Part shown: piece by piece, positions 1 through 6,139 of the stretch
Position numbering within the stretch: the first letter of the stretch is position 1
Layout: each line of letters begins with the position of its first letter
Assembly (NCBI GenBank): GCA_900549455.1
Contig: UROM01000033.1
Coordinates: 1-15,433 of the forward strand
Origin: an uncultured Collinsella sp.
Lineage (GTDB): Bacteria > Actinomycetota > Coriobacteriia > Coriobacteriales > Coriobacteriaceae
DNA: 15,433 nt
Direction of reading: 5' to 3'
Notes under the pieces: generated by a model
Told to the model about the DNA's origin: nothing
Database searches by the model: none
Seen by the model: the letters and a program-made list of their open reading frames with translations, nothing else
Program-made: the position numbers and the translations under genes

Positions 1-48
1 TCTACACTTATGCGATCGTCGGCAGCGTCAGATGTGTATAAGAGACAG
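1..48. other. Illumina Nextera adapter and index remnant (assembly contamination)
   Basis: Bases 1-7 match the end of the Illumina P5 primer. Bases 8-15 (TTATGCGA) sit where the i5 index belongs. Bases 16-48 match the Nextera read-1 transposase adapter, ending in AGATGTGTATAAGAGACAG. Genomic sequence therefore starts at base 49. Translation of the adapter gives the familiar contaminant peptides MCIRDR (plus strand) and VSYTHLTLPT (minus strand). Any start codon within 1-48 is artificial. Confidence 0.98.
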
Positions 49-559
49 GCATAAGGAGCTGGGGCCTTCGACCGTCACGTTTGGACAGATCGAGGGCGGC
101 TATCGCCCCTATGTCGTGCCCGACCACGCCAAGGTCTGGGTCGACATGCGCCTGACGCCGCCGACCGATACGGCCGCCGCGATCAACATGGTCGAGCATG
201 CCATTGCCGCCGCCGAGGCCGCGGTTCCCGGTTGCCATGGCAGCTACGCCGTGACGGGCGACCGCCCCGCCATCGAGCGCGACCCGAACTCTCCCCTTCT
301 AGCCGCACTCAAGCGTGCCACCGATGACGCGACGGACGCGGACACGACCGTCGGCTTCTTTACCGGCTACACCGACACCGCCGTCATTGCCGGCAAAACA
401 GGTAACCGCAATTGCATGAGCTACGGCCCCGGCTCGTTGGCGCTCGCGCACAAGCCCAACGAGTATGTGCCCCATGCCGATATCGTTCGCTGCCAGAACG
501 TACTCATCGCGCTTGCCGATAACACACTCTGGGACGCAAGCGGCCAAGTTGGGGCATAA
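49..559 (+). CDS. M20-family metallopeptidase, C-terminal part (5' end missing)
   Basis: This is the 3' end of a zinc-dependent M20-type aminoacylase, dipeptidase or deacylase; 169 genomic residues remain. The first complete codon is at 50. The segment GGYRPYVVPDHAKVWVDMRL looks like the strand-helix unit of the M20 dimerisation (lid) domain. The C-terminal catalytic part has FFTGYTDTAVIA and then GPGSLALAHKPNEYVPHADI; its AH-x-x-NE motif carries the histidine that usually serves as the last metal ligand. The N-terminal metal-binding half lies outside the contig. The apparent ATG at 32 belongs to the adapter and is not the start. The substrate cannot be judged. The next gene begins 39 bases downstream in the same direction, so the two may be co-transcribed. 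Confidence 0.85.
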
Positions 560-598
560 TAAGCCGCGAACAAACCGACTCGCGCGTTAGGACCGCCC

Positions 599-1279
599 AT
601 GAAAGCACTTCCGTTTCCCTGCATCCGCCCAGCTCAGGATCGCGTGCTCGAAGCGCTGCCGCAGATGGGCGGCATCCTGAGCGGCAACGACGCCCTGCGC
701 GGCGCCATCGCCGACGGGCTCATGCTCAAAGATCCGGGTGCGGCATACTACGTGTACGAGTGTTCGGGAGAGCCGGGGCGCGTGACAGGCGTTGTAGCAA
801 TTTGCCCGGTCGACATACTGGCGGGCGACGGCGTAACCCCCGCAGATGCGACCGCAGCCGCCCGTGCAATCGCCGAGCTTAAGGTGCAGCCCCGCCCTGT
901 GGCACTTACCTACGAAGCCTCGCCCGTCATGGATATCATCCTCGGCGCCGCCAAAGAGGGCGCGTCGCTCTATGCCGTCACCGACCCCTCGGGCATTACG
1001 CACCGCGTGTGGGAGGTCAAGCGCGAGGACGCCGTTGCCGCCATCCGAGCCATGCTCGATCAGGCACCGGAGCCGACGCCGGCAGACGACCCCGCCTACG
1101 CTGCCGCGCTGGCAGGGGCGGCGCAACTCCTGGCAAACGAGGCCTGCACAGCTGGCACCTACACGGGCAAAGAGCCGTTCAACTTTGCTGTAGCCGCGCT
1201 GTTCCCCGCCGCGCAGGTCGCCGGCGGCGCACCGCAGGTTCCAACGGGTTTGCTCACCCACCAGATCGCACGGTTCTAA
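599..1279 (+). CDS. Short, degenerate DUF1015-like protein
   Basis: This 226-aa protein resembles a condensed DUF1015 protein, a family of unknown function usually about 400 aa long. Matching landmarks, in order, are the N-terminal IRPAQDRVLE (9-18), DPGAAYYVYE, the PVALTYEASP segment, DPSGITHRVWEV and the late EPFNFAVAALFPAAQV. From memory of the family, three conserved blocks are missing: the PYDV block after the start, the KxHExT block and the ADGHHR block. The gene also stops just after the segment where full-length members continue for well over 100 residues. It may be a decayed or specialised paralogue. An AGGA about 7 bases before ATG 599 supports the start. A strong hairpin downstream (1326-1364) ends the unit. 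The family assignment is from pattern memory only. Confidence 0.6.
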   Translation: MKALPFPCIRPAQDRVLEALPQMGGILSGNDALRGAIADGLMLKDPGAAYYVYECSGEPGRVTGVVAICPVDILAGDGVTPADATAAARAIAELKVQPRPVALTYEASPVMDIILGAAKEGASLYAVTDPSGITHRVWEVKREDAVAAIRAMLDQAPEPTPADDPAYAAALAGAAQLLANEACTAGTYTGKEPFNFAVAALFPAAQVAGGAPQVPTGLLTHQIARF

Positions 1280-1325
1280 CAGGGCGTAAACGCCTCGTAC
1301 AAAGACTCGATAGCTCAACAAACAA

Positions 1326-1364
1326 GGGGCGGGGGTGCAATGCCCATGCATGCATCCCCGCCCC
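1326..1364. terminator. Bidirectional terminator between convergent genes
   Basis: A 14-bp stem (1326-1339 with 1351-1364, one G-T pair) closes an 11-base loop. The plus-strand tail is TTT. The minus-strand tail is TTGTTTGTTGA. It lies between the DUF1015-like gene (+) and the phosphatase gene (-), where termination is needed in both directions. Confidence 0.8.
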
Positions 1365-1411
1365 TTTCGCATCGAACAATGATGTCGGCGATCCGCATCG
1401 CCACGCCCGCG

Positions 1412-2047
1412 CTACCCGCGTTGCGGACCCGCGGCAGCCACGAGCGGCTCAAGCCCCAGCTCGCGCGCATAATCTTCCTGCGTAAAGACTTCGACCAGGC
1501 CAAACGTATCGGTCGCATCGTCAAACGCAAAATGCAGCACCGAACAGTTGCCCGGCACGCGCTCGTGCTCGTCGGCCGCCGCGCCCCTCACGTGGTCCAA
1601 AAACTCCTTGATTGCCGAGGCATGGCTCACCGCGAGCACGCACGAATGGTCTGGGCGTCGCATAAGATCGGTCAACGTCGCCACCATGCGCTCGCGCACC
1701 TGCATCTGCCCCTCGCCGCCAAACTGACGATAAAAGTCACGCCACGGACGCACGGGCATCAGCATCACGCGCTCGGCCTCAAAGTCGCCAAAATACCACT
1801 CGCGCAGGCCATCAAGGCGCTCGTAGGCAAGACCCGGCCACAGGCTGGCGATGGTCTGCTCGGTGCGGTGCAGCGTAGAGGTGTAGGCGTGGTCGGGCTC
1901 AATGCCACGTGCGCGCAAAAACATACCGGCGCGCGCCGCCTGCTCGCAGCCCAACTGCGTGAGCGGCGAGTCACTCCAACCCTGAATGATGCGTTTAAGG
2001 TTGAATATCGTTTGTCCATGACGGACCAGATACAGATCTTTATTCAT
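1412..2047 (-). CDS. Histidine phosphatase family protein (second of tandem pair)
   Basis: This 211-aa protein belongs to the histidine phosphatase (phosphoglycerate mutase-like) superfamily. LYLVRHGQT carries the catalytic RHG (R9-H10-G11). R61 follows the STLHRTEQT region, E83 sits in LREWYFGDFE, and the second histidine H142 is in AVSHASAI. Most members have VSHG, so the alanine is a small departure. The usual chemistry is phosphate-ester hydrolysis through phosphohistidine; the substrate is unknown. The start is ATG 2047, with GAAAGGA placed properly upstream. The longer in-frame extension to 2155 would overlap the upstream gene and add unrelated Arg-rich sequence. It lies 17 bases downstream of its paralogue and is probably co-transcribed with it. 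Confidence 0.9.
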   Translation of the reverse strand: MNKDLYLVRHGQTIFNLKRIIQGWSDSPLTQLGCEQAARAGMFLRARGIEPDHAYTSTLHRTEQTIASLWPGLAYERLDGLREWYFGDFEAERVMLMPVRPWRDFYRQFGGEGQMQVRERMVATLTDLMRRPDHSCVLAVSHASAIKEFLDHVRGAAADEHERVPGNCSVLHFAFDDATDTFGLVEVFTQEDYARELGLEPLVAAAGPQRG

Positions 2048-2064
2048 AGGGGTCCTTTCGTTTG

Positions 2065-2607
2065 TTACCAACCCAAGAGCGAAAACGCCCCGTCGAAATA
2101 GCCAAAATGAAGCACGGCACCGTTGTCGGGTTGTTCTCCCCCGCCGGTCACGCATCTAAGAAACTCATGGCAGGCAGAGCCGTGGGAGACCGCAAGCACA
2201 CAATCGTGCTGCGGTCGAGCCATAATACGAGTCAGTGCCGCAACCATGCGCGCCCGAAGCTCGCCTTCCGACTCGCCACCAAAGGCCACCGGATAATCAC
2301 CCCAGGGCTGCGGCGGCATATCGCGATTTGATGTGCCTTCCAGCGAGCCCAGGCGCCACTCGCGCAGGTCGTCGACCGGCTCTATGGGAAGGTCCTCGCC
2401 AACGATCAGCTCGGCCGTGTGGAGCGCCCGACCCAACGGAGACGAATACGCATGGTCAAAGGAGATGCCACGCGCCTTAAACGCGGCGCGCGTCGCCAGC
2501 GCCTGCTCGCGCCCGCGCGCCGTAAGCGGCGAATCGTGCCAGCCCTGCAAGATGTTCTGCACGTTGAGCTCGGTCTGCCCATGCCGCACCAAATACAGAT
2601 CGGCCAC
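2065..2607 (-). CDS. Histidine phosphatase family protein (first of tandem pair)
   Basis: This 180-aa paralogue of the adjacent downstream protein shares its motif order: LYLVRHGQTELN (R8-H9-G10), SSPLGRALHTAE (R60), LREWRLGSLEG (E83) and VSHGSACHEFL (H142). H142 and E83 fall at the same residue numbers in both proteins, which points to tandem duplication. It ends at GYFDGAFSLLGW, lacking the roughly 30-residue tail of its neighbour. The start is GTG 2607, preceded by GGGGAGGG. An out-of-frame ATG overlaps it two bases upstream. A 13-bp hairpin repeat (2623-2657) sits directly before the ribosome binding site. The substrate is unknown. Confidence 0.9.
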   Translation of the reverse strand: MADLYLVRHGQTELNVQNILQGWHDSPLTARGREQALATRAAFKARGISFDHAYSSPLGRALHTAELIVGEDLPIEPVDDLREWRLGSLEGTSNRDMPPQPWGDYPVAFGGESEGELRARMVAALTRIMARPQHDCVLAVSHGSACHEFLRCVTGGGEQPDNGAVLHFGYFDGAFSLLGW

Positions 2608-2622
2608 ATGCCCTCCCCTCGC

Positions 2623-2657
2623 ACCACCACAAAGGAGACAGGCACCTTTGTGGTGGT
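2623..2657. repeat. Perfect 13-bp inverted repeat, REP-like palindrome
   Basis: The arms ACCACCACAAAGG (2623-2635) and their exact complement (2645-2657) flank the 9-base loop AGACAGGCA. TTT follows on the plus strand only, so it is not an evident terminator for the minus-strand genes on either side. The form suggests a REP-type intergenic repeat; an attenuator before the phosphatase pair is the alternative. Confidence 0.7.
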
Positions 2658-2690
2658 TTTACTGCCGGATCGCGCCGCAACGACGCGCAA

Positions 2691-3362
2691 CTACAGCAGC
2701 ACGTCGGCAAGCGGACGCTTGGGCACGTGATGCACCTGCGCCCCATCGCGCCAGTAATTGATAGAACCATCCGGGTTGGAATCGATCGCATCGATGATCT
2801 GCGTTTCGGCCGGAACGCCAAACGCCATGATTAGCTTGAGCTCGTATTTGTCGTTATCGAGCCCCATGGCGTCGATCGCGCGGGGCGTAAAGGCCTTGAA
2901 CATGCAAGCCGCCACCTCGGGGGTGGCGCTGCGGGCGGCGAGCATCATCGTCTGAGCCGCGATGCCCGTGTCGACCTCGGTGATAGGCGCGGCGGGCTTG
3001 CCGGGAACGGTGCGCTCGGCAAGAACTGCGATGTAGCCGGTCGGGCGTTCGCCCTCATTGGGACCCGACCAATCCTTGAGCGCACCGGCCCACGCGAGCT
3101 CATCAAATACACGCGCGCAGTCCTCAGCACCGCTCACCACATGAAAACGCAGACGCTGAGCATTAGCGCCGCAGGGAGCCAGGTGCGCCAGCTCTGCCAG
3201 CTCGAGCAAAAACTCGCGCGGCACGCGCATGGACTCGTCAAAACGGCGGCATGTTCGAGCGCGACGAACCAGCGCATCAAACGTATCCAAGCCAAGCTTT
3301 TCACAGCCTTGCTTTGCCATCGACTCCGCACTCGACGGCGCCGCGGGAACAGCTTCGTTCAT
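2691..3362 (-). CDS. Nitroreductase family protein
   Basis: This 223-aa protein is predicted to be an FMN-dependent, NAD(P)H-using oxidoreductase of the nitroreductase superfamily. LVRRARTCRRFDES (31-44) corresponds to the basic FMN-phosphate motif near the N-terminus. LAPCGANAQRLRFHVV (61-76) matches the usual AxSxxNxQPW-like segment. ITEVDTGIAAQTMMLAA (127-143) matches the conserved helix that packs on the flavin. AFGVPAE is the usual C-terminal strand. I chose ATG 3362. A TTG at 3383 would add seven residues without a ribosome binding site, and an internal ATG 14 codons later is also possible. It is upstream of and collinear with the phosphatase pair, but the 13-bp hairpin lies between, so co-transcription is uncertain. 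The substrate is not predictable. Confidence 0.85.
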   Translation of the reverse strand: MNEAVPAAPSSAESMAKQGCEKLGLDTFDALVRRARTCRRFDESMRVPREFLLELAELAHLAPCGANAQRLRFHVVSGAEDCARVFDELAWAGALKDWSGPNEGERPTGYIAVLAERTVPGKPAAPITEVDTGIAAQTMMLAARSATPEVAACMFKAFTPRAIDAMGLDNDKYELKLIMAFGVPAETQIIDAIDSNPDGSINYWRDGAQVHHVPKRPLADVLL

Positions 3363-3622
3363 AGAGACCCCAATACAAGCCAATTGTTCTTAGAAAATCT
3401 AACCTAAAACGCAGACAATAACGAACAGAGCCGCAATGTTCTACACCTGTTAAATAGAATAACGCGACATGGGGAACAACGAGAACAAATCGGGGCCTTT
3501 GGGTTACACTTCGCCCTCCCCGACCCATACGTCAGCGCCTTTAGGCGATACTTGTTGTAGCAACTGCGGCATACGCCGCAAAAACAACAATGACGGCAAA
3601 CGCCACGCGGAAAGGAGACCTC
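3363..3622. other. Divergent intergenic region with small hairpins and a DtxR-like box
   Basis: No gene is seen. Near the nitroreductase start, 3390-3407 reads on the minus strand as TTAGGTTAG then ATTTTCTAA; the first half equals the classical DtxR/IdeR half-site. Ahead of the plus-strand gene, the leader can form CGCC-TTTA-GGCG (3537-3548). It can also form a nested structure in which TTGTTG (3552-3557) pairs with CAACAA (3585-3590) around TGCGGC-ATAC-GCCGCA (3565-3580). I could not place a convincing promoter on either strand. Confidence 0.45.
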
Positions 3623-4223
3623 ATGGGCATCTTTAAGAACGACGACCAGCAGTCAAATTTGTTTGGATTTGACGAGAAAAGCAGCAGGCAAGGCAATCAA
3701 GGCCGTGCGCTGGATCTACGCCGTCACGGGCGTCATCGCACTACTTGCCGGCATCGCGCTGCTGTTTGCACCCGCCAAGTCCCTCGTCTTCCTGACGACC
3801 GTCCTGGGCTTCTACTTTGTGATCACAGCTGGCGTCAGGCTGTTCACCGCCATTTTTGAGCCGCTGCTGCCCGCCGGTTGGCGCGTGACGAGCATCATCT
3901 CCAACCTGCTCATCATTCTGGGCGGCGTCATAATCCTGCGCAATCAGGCCTTCTCGACCGCGACGCTCACCACGCTCGTGGTGGTCGTGGCTGGCTTTGG
4001 CTGGATCGTCGAAGGTGTTATGTCCATTCTGGAGTCCGAGCTTTCGTCCAACCGCGCCCTCGCCATCCTGAGCGGTGCGCTCTCCATCATCGCCGGCGTG
4101 TTCGTGTTCATCTACCCGCTGTGGTCGGCCAAGATGCTCGTCATCTTTACCGGCGCTGCACTCCTGGTGTTTGGCGTGACGCTGATTATTCGTGCTATCC
4201 GCTTTGGCAAGCTGGTGCACTAG
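3623..4223 (+). CDS. HdeD-like DUF308 membrane protein, apparent frameshift near the N-terminus
   Basis: The body (from 3663, 186 aa) is a six-helix integral membrane protein of the HdeD/DUF308 type. It has three helix pairs: about RWIYAVTG to FEPLL, WRVTSII to MSILE, and NRALAIL to IRAIRFGK. The only good start, ATG 3623 with AAAGGAG at proper spacing, opens MGIFKNDDQQSNLFGFDEK in a different frame. Moving from that frame to the body needs a +1 shift near 3661-3672. Dropping one T from the TTT in GGATTTGACG would join the two parts as NLFGLTRKAAGK. Starting at TTG 3663 would avoid the shift but has no ribosome binding site. It could be a sequencing error, a real mutation or phase variation. 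HdeD in E. coli is linked to acid stress; a role here is not implied. Confidence 0.75.
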
Positions 4224-4706
4224 ATGCAAAGAACGCTCTTTATTGATGCCGACGCCTGCCCGGTCACGCGCGAGTCGATCGACTGCGCGCGGCGGGCGGG
4301 CGTCGCCGTGGTTATCGCCGGCAACAGCACGCAAAACCTGGAGCGGCACATTCGCCGCGACGATCCGCGCGATGCCGAGCACGCACGACGCGGCTTTTGG
4401 GTCACTACGCTCGATGTGAGCGTAGGCGCCGACAGCGCAGACTTTGCCATTGTCGAACGTCTGCAGGCGGGTGACGTGGTCGTGACGCAGGACATTGGCC
4501 TGGCGAGCATGGTGCTCGGCCGCAATGCCGCCGCCATCGGTGTGCGCGGGCGCGTGTACGACAAGGCGACCATCGACATGCAGCTGTTTATTCGCCACGA
4601 GGAAAAGAAGGTGCGTCGCGCCGGCGGTCGCACCCGCGGGCCGGCAGCCTTCACCAGTGAAGACCGCGCCCGCTTTAAGCGCAACCTCACCGAGCTGCTG
4701 CGCTAA
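4224..4706 (+). CDS. YaiI/YqxD family protein (DUF188)
   Basis: This 160-aa protein matches the UPF0178/DUF188 family. It opens with LFIDADACPVTRESI, the family hallmark (D8, D10, C12, P13). VVVTQDIGLASMVLGRNAAAIGVRGRVYD is the second conserved block. A basic C-terminus follows (KKVRRAGGRTRGPAAFTSEDRARF). The fold has been related to PIN/NYN-like nucleases with acidic metal-binding residues; an enzymatic role is not established to my knowledge. Its ATG follows the TAG stop of the HdeD-like gene with no gap and there is no strong independent ribosome binding site, so translation is probably coupled. That makes the upstream frameshift relevant to its expression. Length is normal for the family. 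Confidence 0.9.
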   Translation: MQRTLFIDADACPVTRESIDCARRAGVAVVIAGNSTQNLERHIRRDDPRDAEHARRGFWVTTLDVSVGADSADFAIVERLQAGDVVVTQDIGLASMVLGRNAAAIGVRGRVYDKATIDMQLFIRHEEKKVRRAGGRTRGPAAFTSEDRARFKRNLTELLR

Positions 4707-4708
4707 CC

Positions 4709-4752
4709 AAGGCAGATTTTTGGGACATACCTAAAAATCTACCTTTTTGTTT
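4709..4752 (+). terminator. Intrinsic terminator after the DUF188 gene
   Basis: AGATTTTT (4714-4721) pairs with AAAAATCT (4733-4740). The stem is extended inward by GGG/CCT around the loop ACATA and outward by AAGG/CCTT across one mismatch. TTTTTGTTTT follows from 4744. It lies just past the stop codon at 4706. Confidence 0.8.
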
Positions 4753-4789
4753 TGGGCGGTGTGAGCGCTCAGGATCCATGGCTCAACAT

Positions 4790-4865
4790 AAAACGGGCTT
4801 CAAACTGCCATGCGTCGCCGCATTGTGCAAGCGCCGTGCATGGCTATTTTGAAGCCCGTTTTGTT
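4790..4865. terminator. Long bidirectional terminator hairpin between convergent genes
   Basis: AAAACGGGCTTCAAA (4790-4804) pairs perfectly with 4848-4862. Inside, GCCATGC (4807-4813) pairs with GCATGGC (4838-4844). The A and T runs at the base of the stem give a U-rich end on both strands. It sits just before the 3' end of the minus-strand exporter gene, so it most likely terminates that transcript and backs up the 4709-4752 terminator for the plus strand. Confidence 0.8.
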
Positions 4866-4873
4866 AGGCCTAC

Positions 4874-5968
4874 TTAGAGGCCAAAGGCAGATAGGACGAG
4901 GCCCCAGCCAGCGCCGATGACGTACATCATGACCAGGAACACGGCGTTTTCGCGAGCGCTGCGGTTGGTGCGGAACAGCACCAGATAACCCACGCCGGCG
5001 GAAATGAGCGTGCCGGCGAGCATCGGCGCCAGTTGAAGTGCGCCTTCCAGATACAGCTGCGTAATGACCACGCTCGCCGAGCAGTTGGGGATCAGGCCGA
5101 CAAGCGCCGAACCCAGGACGGCGAGCGTCTCGTTGCCACGCAGGAACTGCTCGATCGCGGACTCGCCAAAGGCCTCAAGTACGGCGACCAGAATCAGCGT
5201 CACCAGGAAAATGAATACCGATACCTGCACGGTATGCGAGATGGCGCTGCGGATAATCGACAGGACGGGCGTGCCTTCGTGTGAGTGGGAGTGACCGTGG
5301 TCATGATGGTGTTCATGCTCGCCCTCGTGTCCGTGGTTGTGGCCGCGTCCGTGTTCGCGCTCGCCCTCATCCTCGTCTTCATCACAACCGCAATGGTCGC
5401 GCTCGCACAGCTCATGGATGTGGTCGGCGCTCACGCCCGCCTCGGCAACCTCGTCGATGATGTCACCGCCGCTGTGGTCGTCATGCGCGCAGTTAACGTG
5501 CGCCGGATTGACAGTGGTCCCCAACACGGTACGACGAATCGCCGCATGCGCACGGGCGTTGCGACGCAGACCGCGAATGGCGGCATCTACGATAAAGCCC
5601 GTGACCAGTGCGATCAGCGCTTTCGAAGCCAAAAGCATCGCCATAGCCTGCACGGGAACCTGCTCGGCAAGTAGCAGCGGCAGCATCTCGTCGGAGGTCG
5701 AAAGAAACACCGCCACCAGGGTTCCCAGCGTCACGACGCGACCGGCGTACAGCGTTGCCGCCATGGCCGAAAAGCCGCACTGCGGCACTATGCCCAGTAA
5801 CGAGCCGACCACGGGGCCAGCGGCGCCGGCACGCTTGATGACGCCGTTGACGCGATCGCCTGCCACATGCTCGAGCGTCTCGAGGACCAGATATGTCGCC
5901 AACAAGAACGGCACAAGCGAGAGCGTGTCCTTGCCGGCGTCGAGCAGAATATCAATCATCAAATCCAT
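4874..5968 (-). CDS. Putative 10-TM heavy-metal/manganese exporter with His-rich loop
   Basis: This 364-aa inner-membrane protein resembles the ArsP_2-type family (putative 10TM heavy-metal exporter, also annotated as arsenic efflux protein or putative manganese transporter). It has two membrane halves with matching signatures: GSLLGIVPQCGFSA near 55-68 and GSALVGLIPNCSAS near 286-299, each containing G-x-x-P-x-C followed by small residues. The halves are joined by a hydrophilic loop (about 135-235). The loop carries CAHDDH, DHIHELCERDHCGC, an acidic stretch and a run with 12 histidines between residues 206 and 230. Such loops bind Zn, Ni, Mn or similar ions. ATG 5968 is chosen, with GAAAGG upstream. 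Repeats in its promoter region (6001-6047) suggest metal-dependent control. The transported ion cannot be told from sequence. Confidence 0.8.
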   Translation of the reverse strand: MDLMIDILLDAGKDTLSLVPFLLATYLVLETLEHVAGDRVNGVIKRAGAAGPVVGSLLGIVPQCGFSAMAATLYAGRVVTLGTLVAVFLSTSDEMLPLLLAEQVPVQAMAMLLASKALIALVTGFIVDAAIRGLRRNARAHAAIRRTVLGTTVNPAHVNCAHDDHSGGDIIDEVAEAGVSADHIHELCERDHCGCDEDEDEGEREHGRGHNHGHEGEHEHHHDHGHSHSHEGTPVLSIIRSAISHTVQVSVFIFLVTLILVAVLEAFGESAIEQFLRGNETLAVLGSALVGLIPNCSASVVITQLYLEGALQLAPMLAGTLISAGVGYLVLFRTNRSARENAVFLVMMYVIGAGWGLVLSAFGL

Positions 5969-6000
5969 GACGGATGGAACCTTTCGTGTCTTTCGGCAGC

Positions 6001-6058
6001 ATTGTAAAAGTCCTAGCGGTCAACTAGGGTATTGTAATTGTCCTAGGCGCGATGCCAA
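6001..6058 (-). promoter_or_regulatory. Promoter and repeated CTAGGAC boxes upstream of the exporter gene
   Basis: On the minus strand, TTGGCA (6058-6053) and TACAAT (6036-6031) form a promoter with a 16-bp spacer. A 16-base direct repeat (6001-6016 and 6031-6046, 14 of 16 identical, ending GTCCTAG) surrounds a third, inverted copy CTAGGG (6024-6029), giving CCTAG-7-CTAGG. One repeat covers the -10 element and spacer and the others lie just downstream, as a repressor site would. The cognate regulator is unknown; a DtxR-type protein is encoded at 12129-12518. Confidence 0.5.
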
Positions 6059-6139
6059 TAGTTGCCCATGGTAAACTATCATCTCGCCATAACTCGACAA
6101 ACCCGAGCCGCACGACGCGGCCCGTGCAAGGAGCAGCAT

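Noticed and set aside
32..49. ATG at 32 as start of the M20 peptidase
   Set aside because: The codon and the next five residues are encoded by the Nextera adapter; the true start is missing.
8..238. Minus-strand 76-aa frame at the left end
   Set aside because: It is antisense to the peptidase and ends in the adapter-derived peptide VSYTHLTLPTIA.
1340..2101. Plus-strand 253-aa frame
   Set aside because: Antisense shadow of the histidine phosphatase gene, which has clear catalytic motifs on the minus strand; no domain and no ribosome binding site.
3741..4598. Minus-strand 285-aa frame
   Set aside because: Antisense to both the HdeD-like and DUF188 genes, with composition expected of a high-GC shadow frame.
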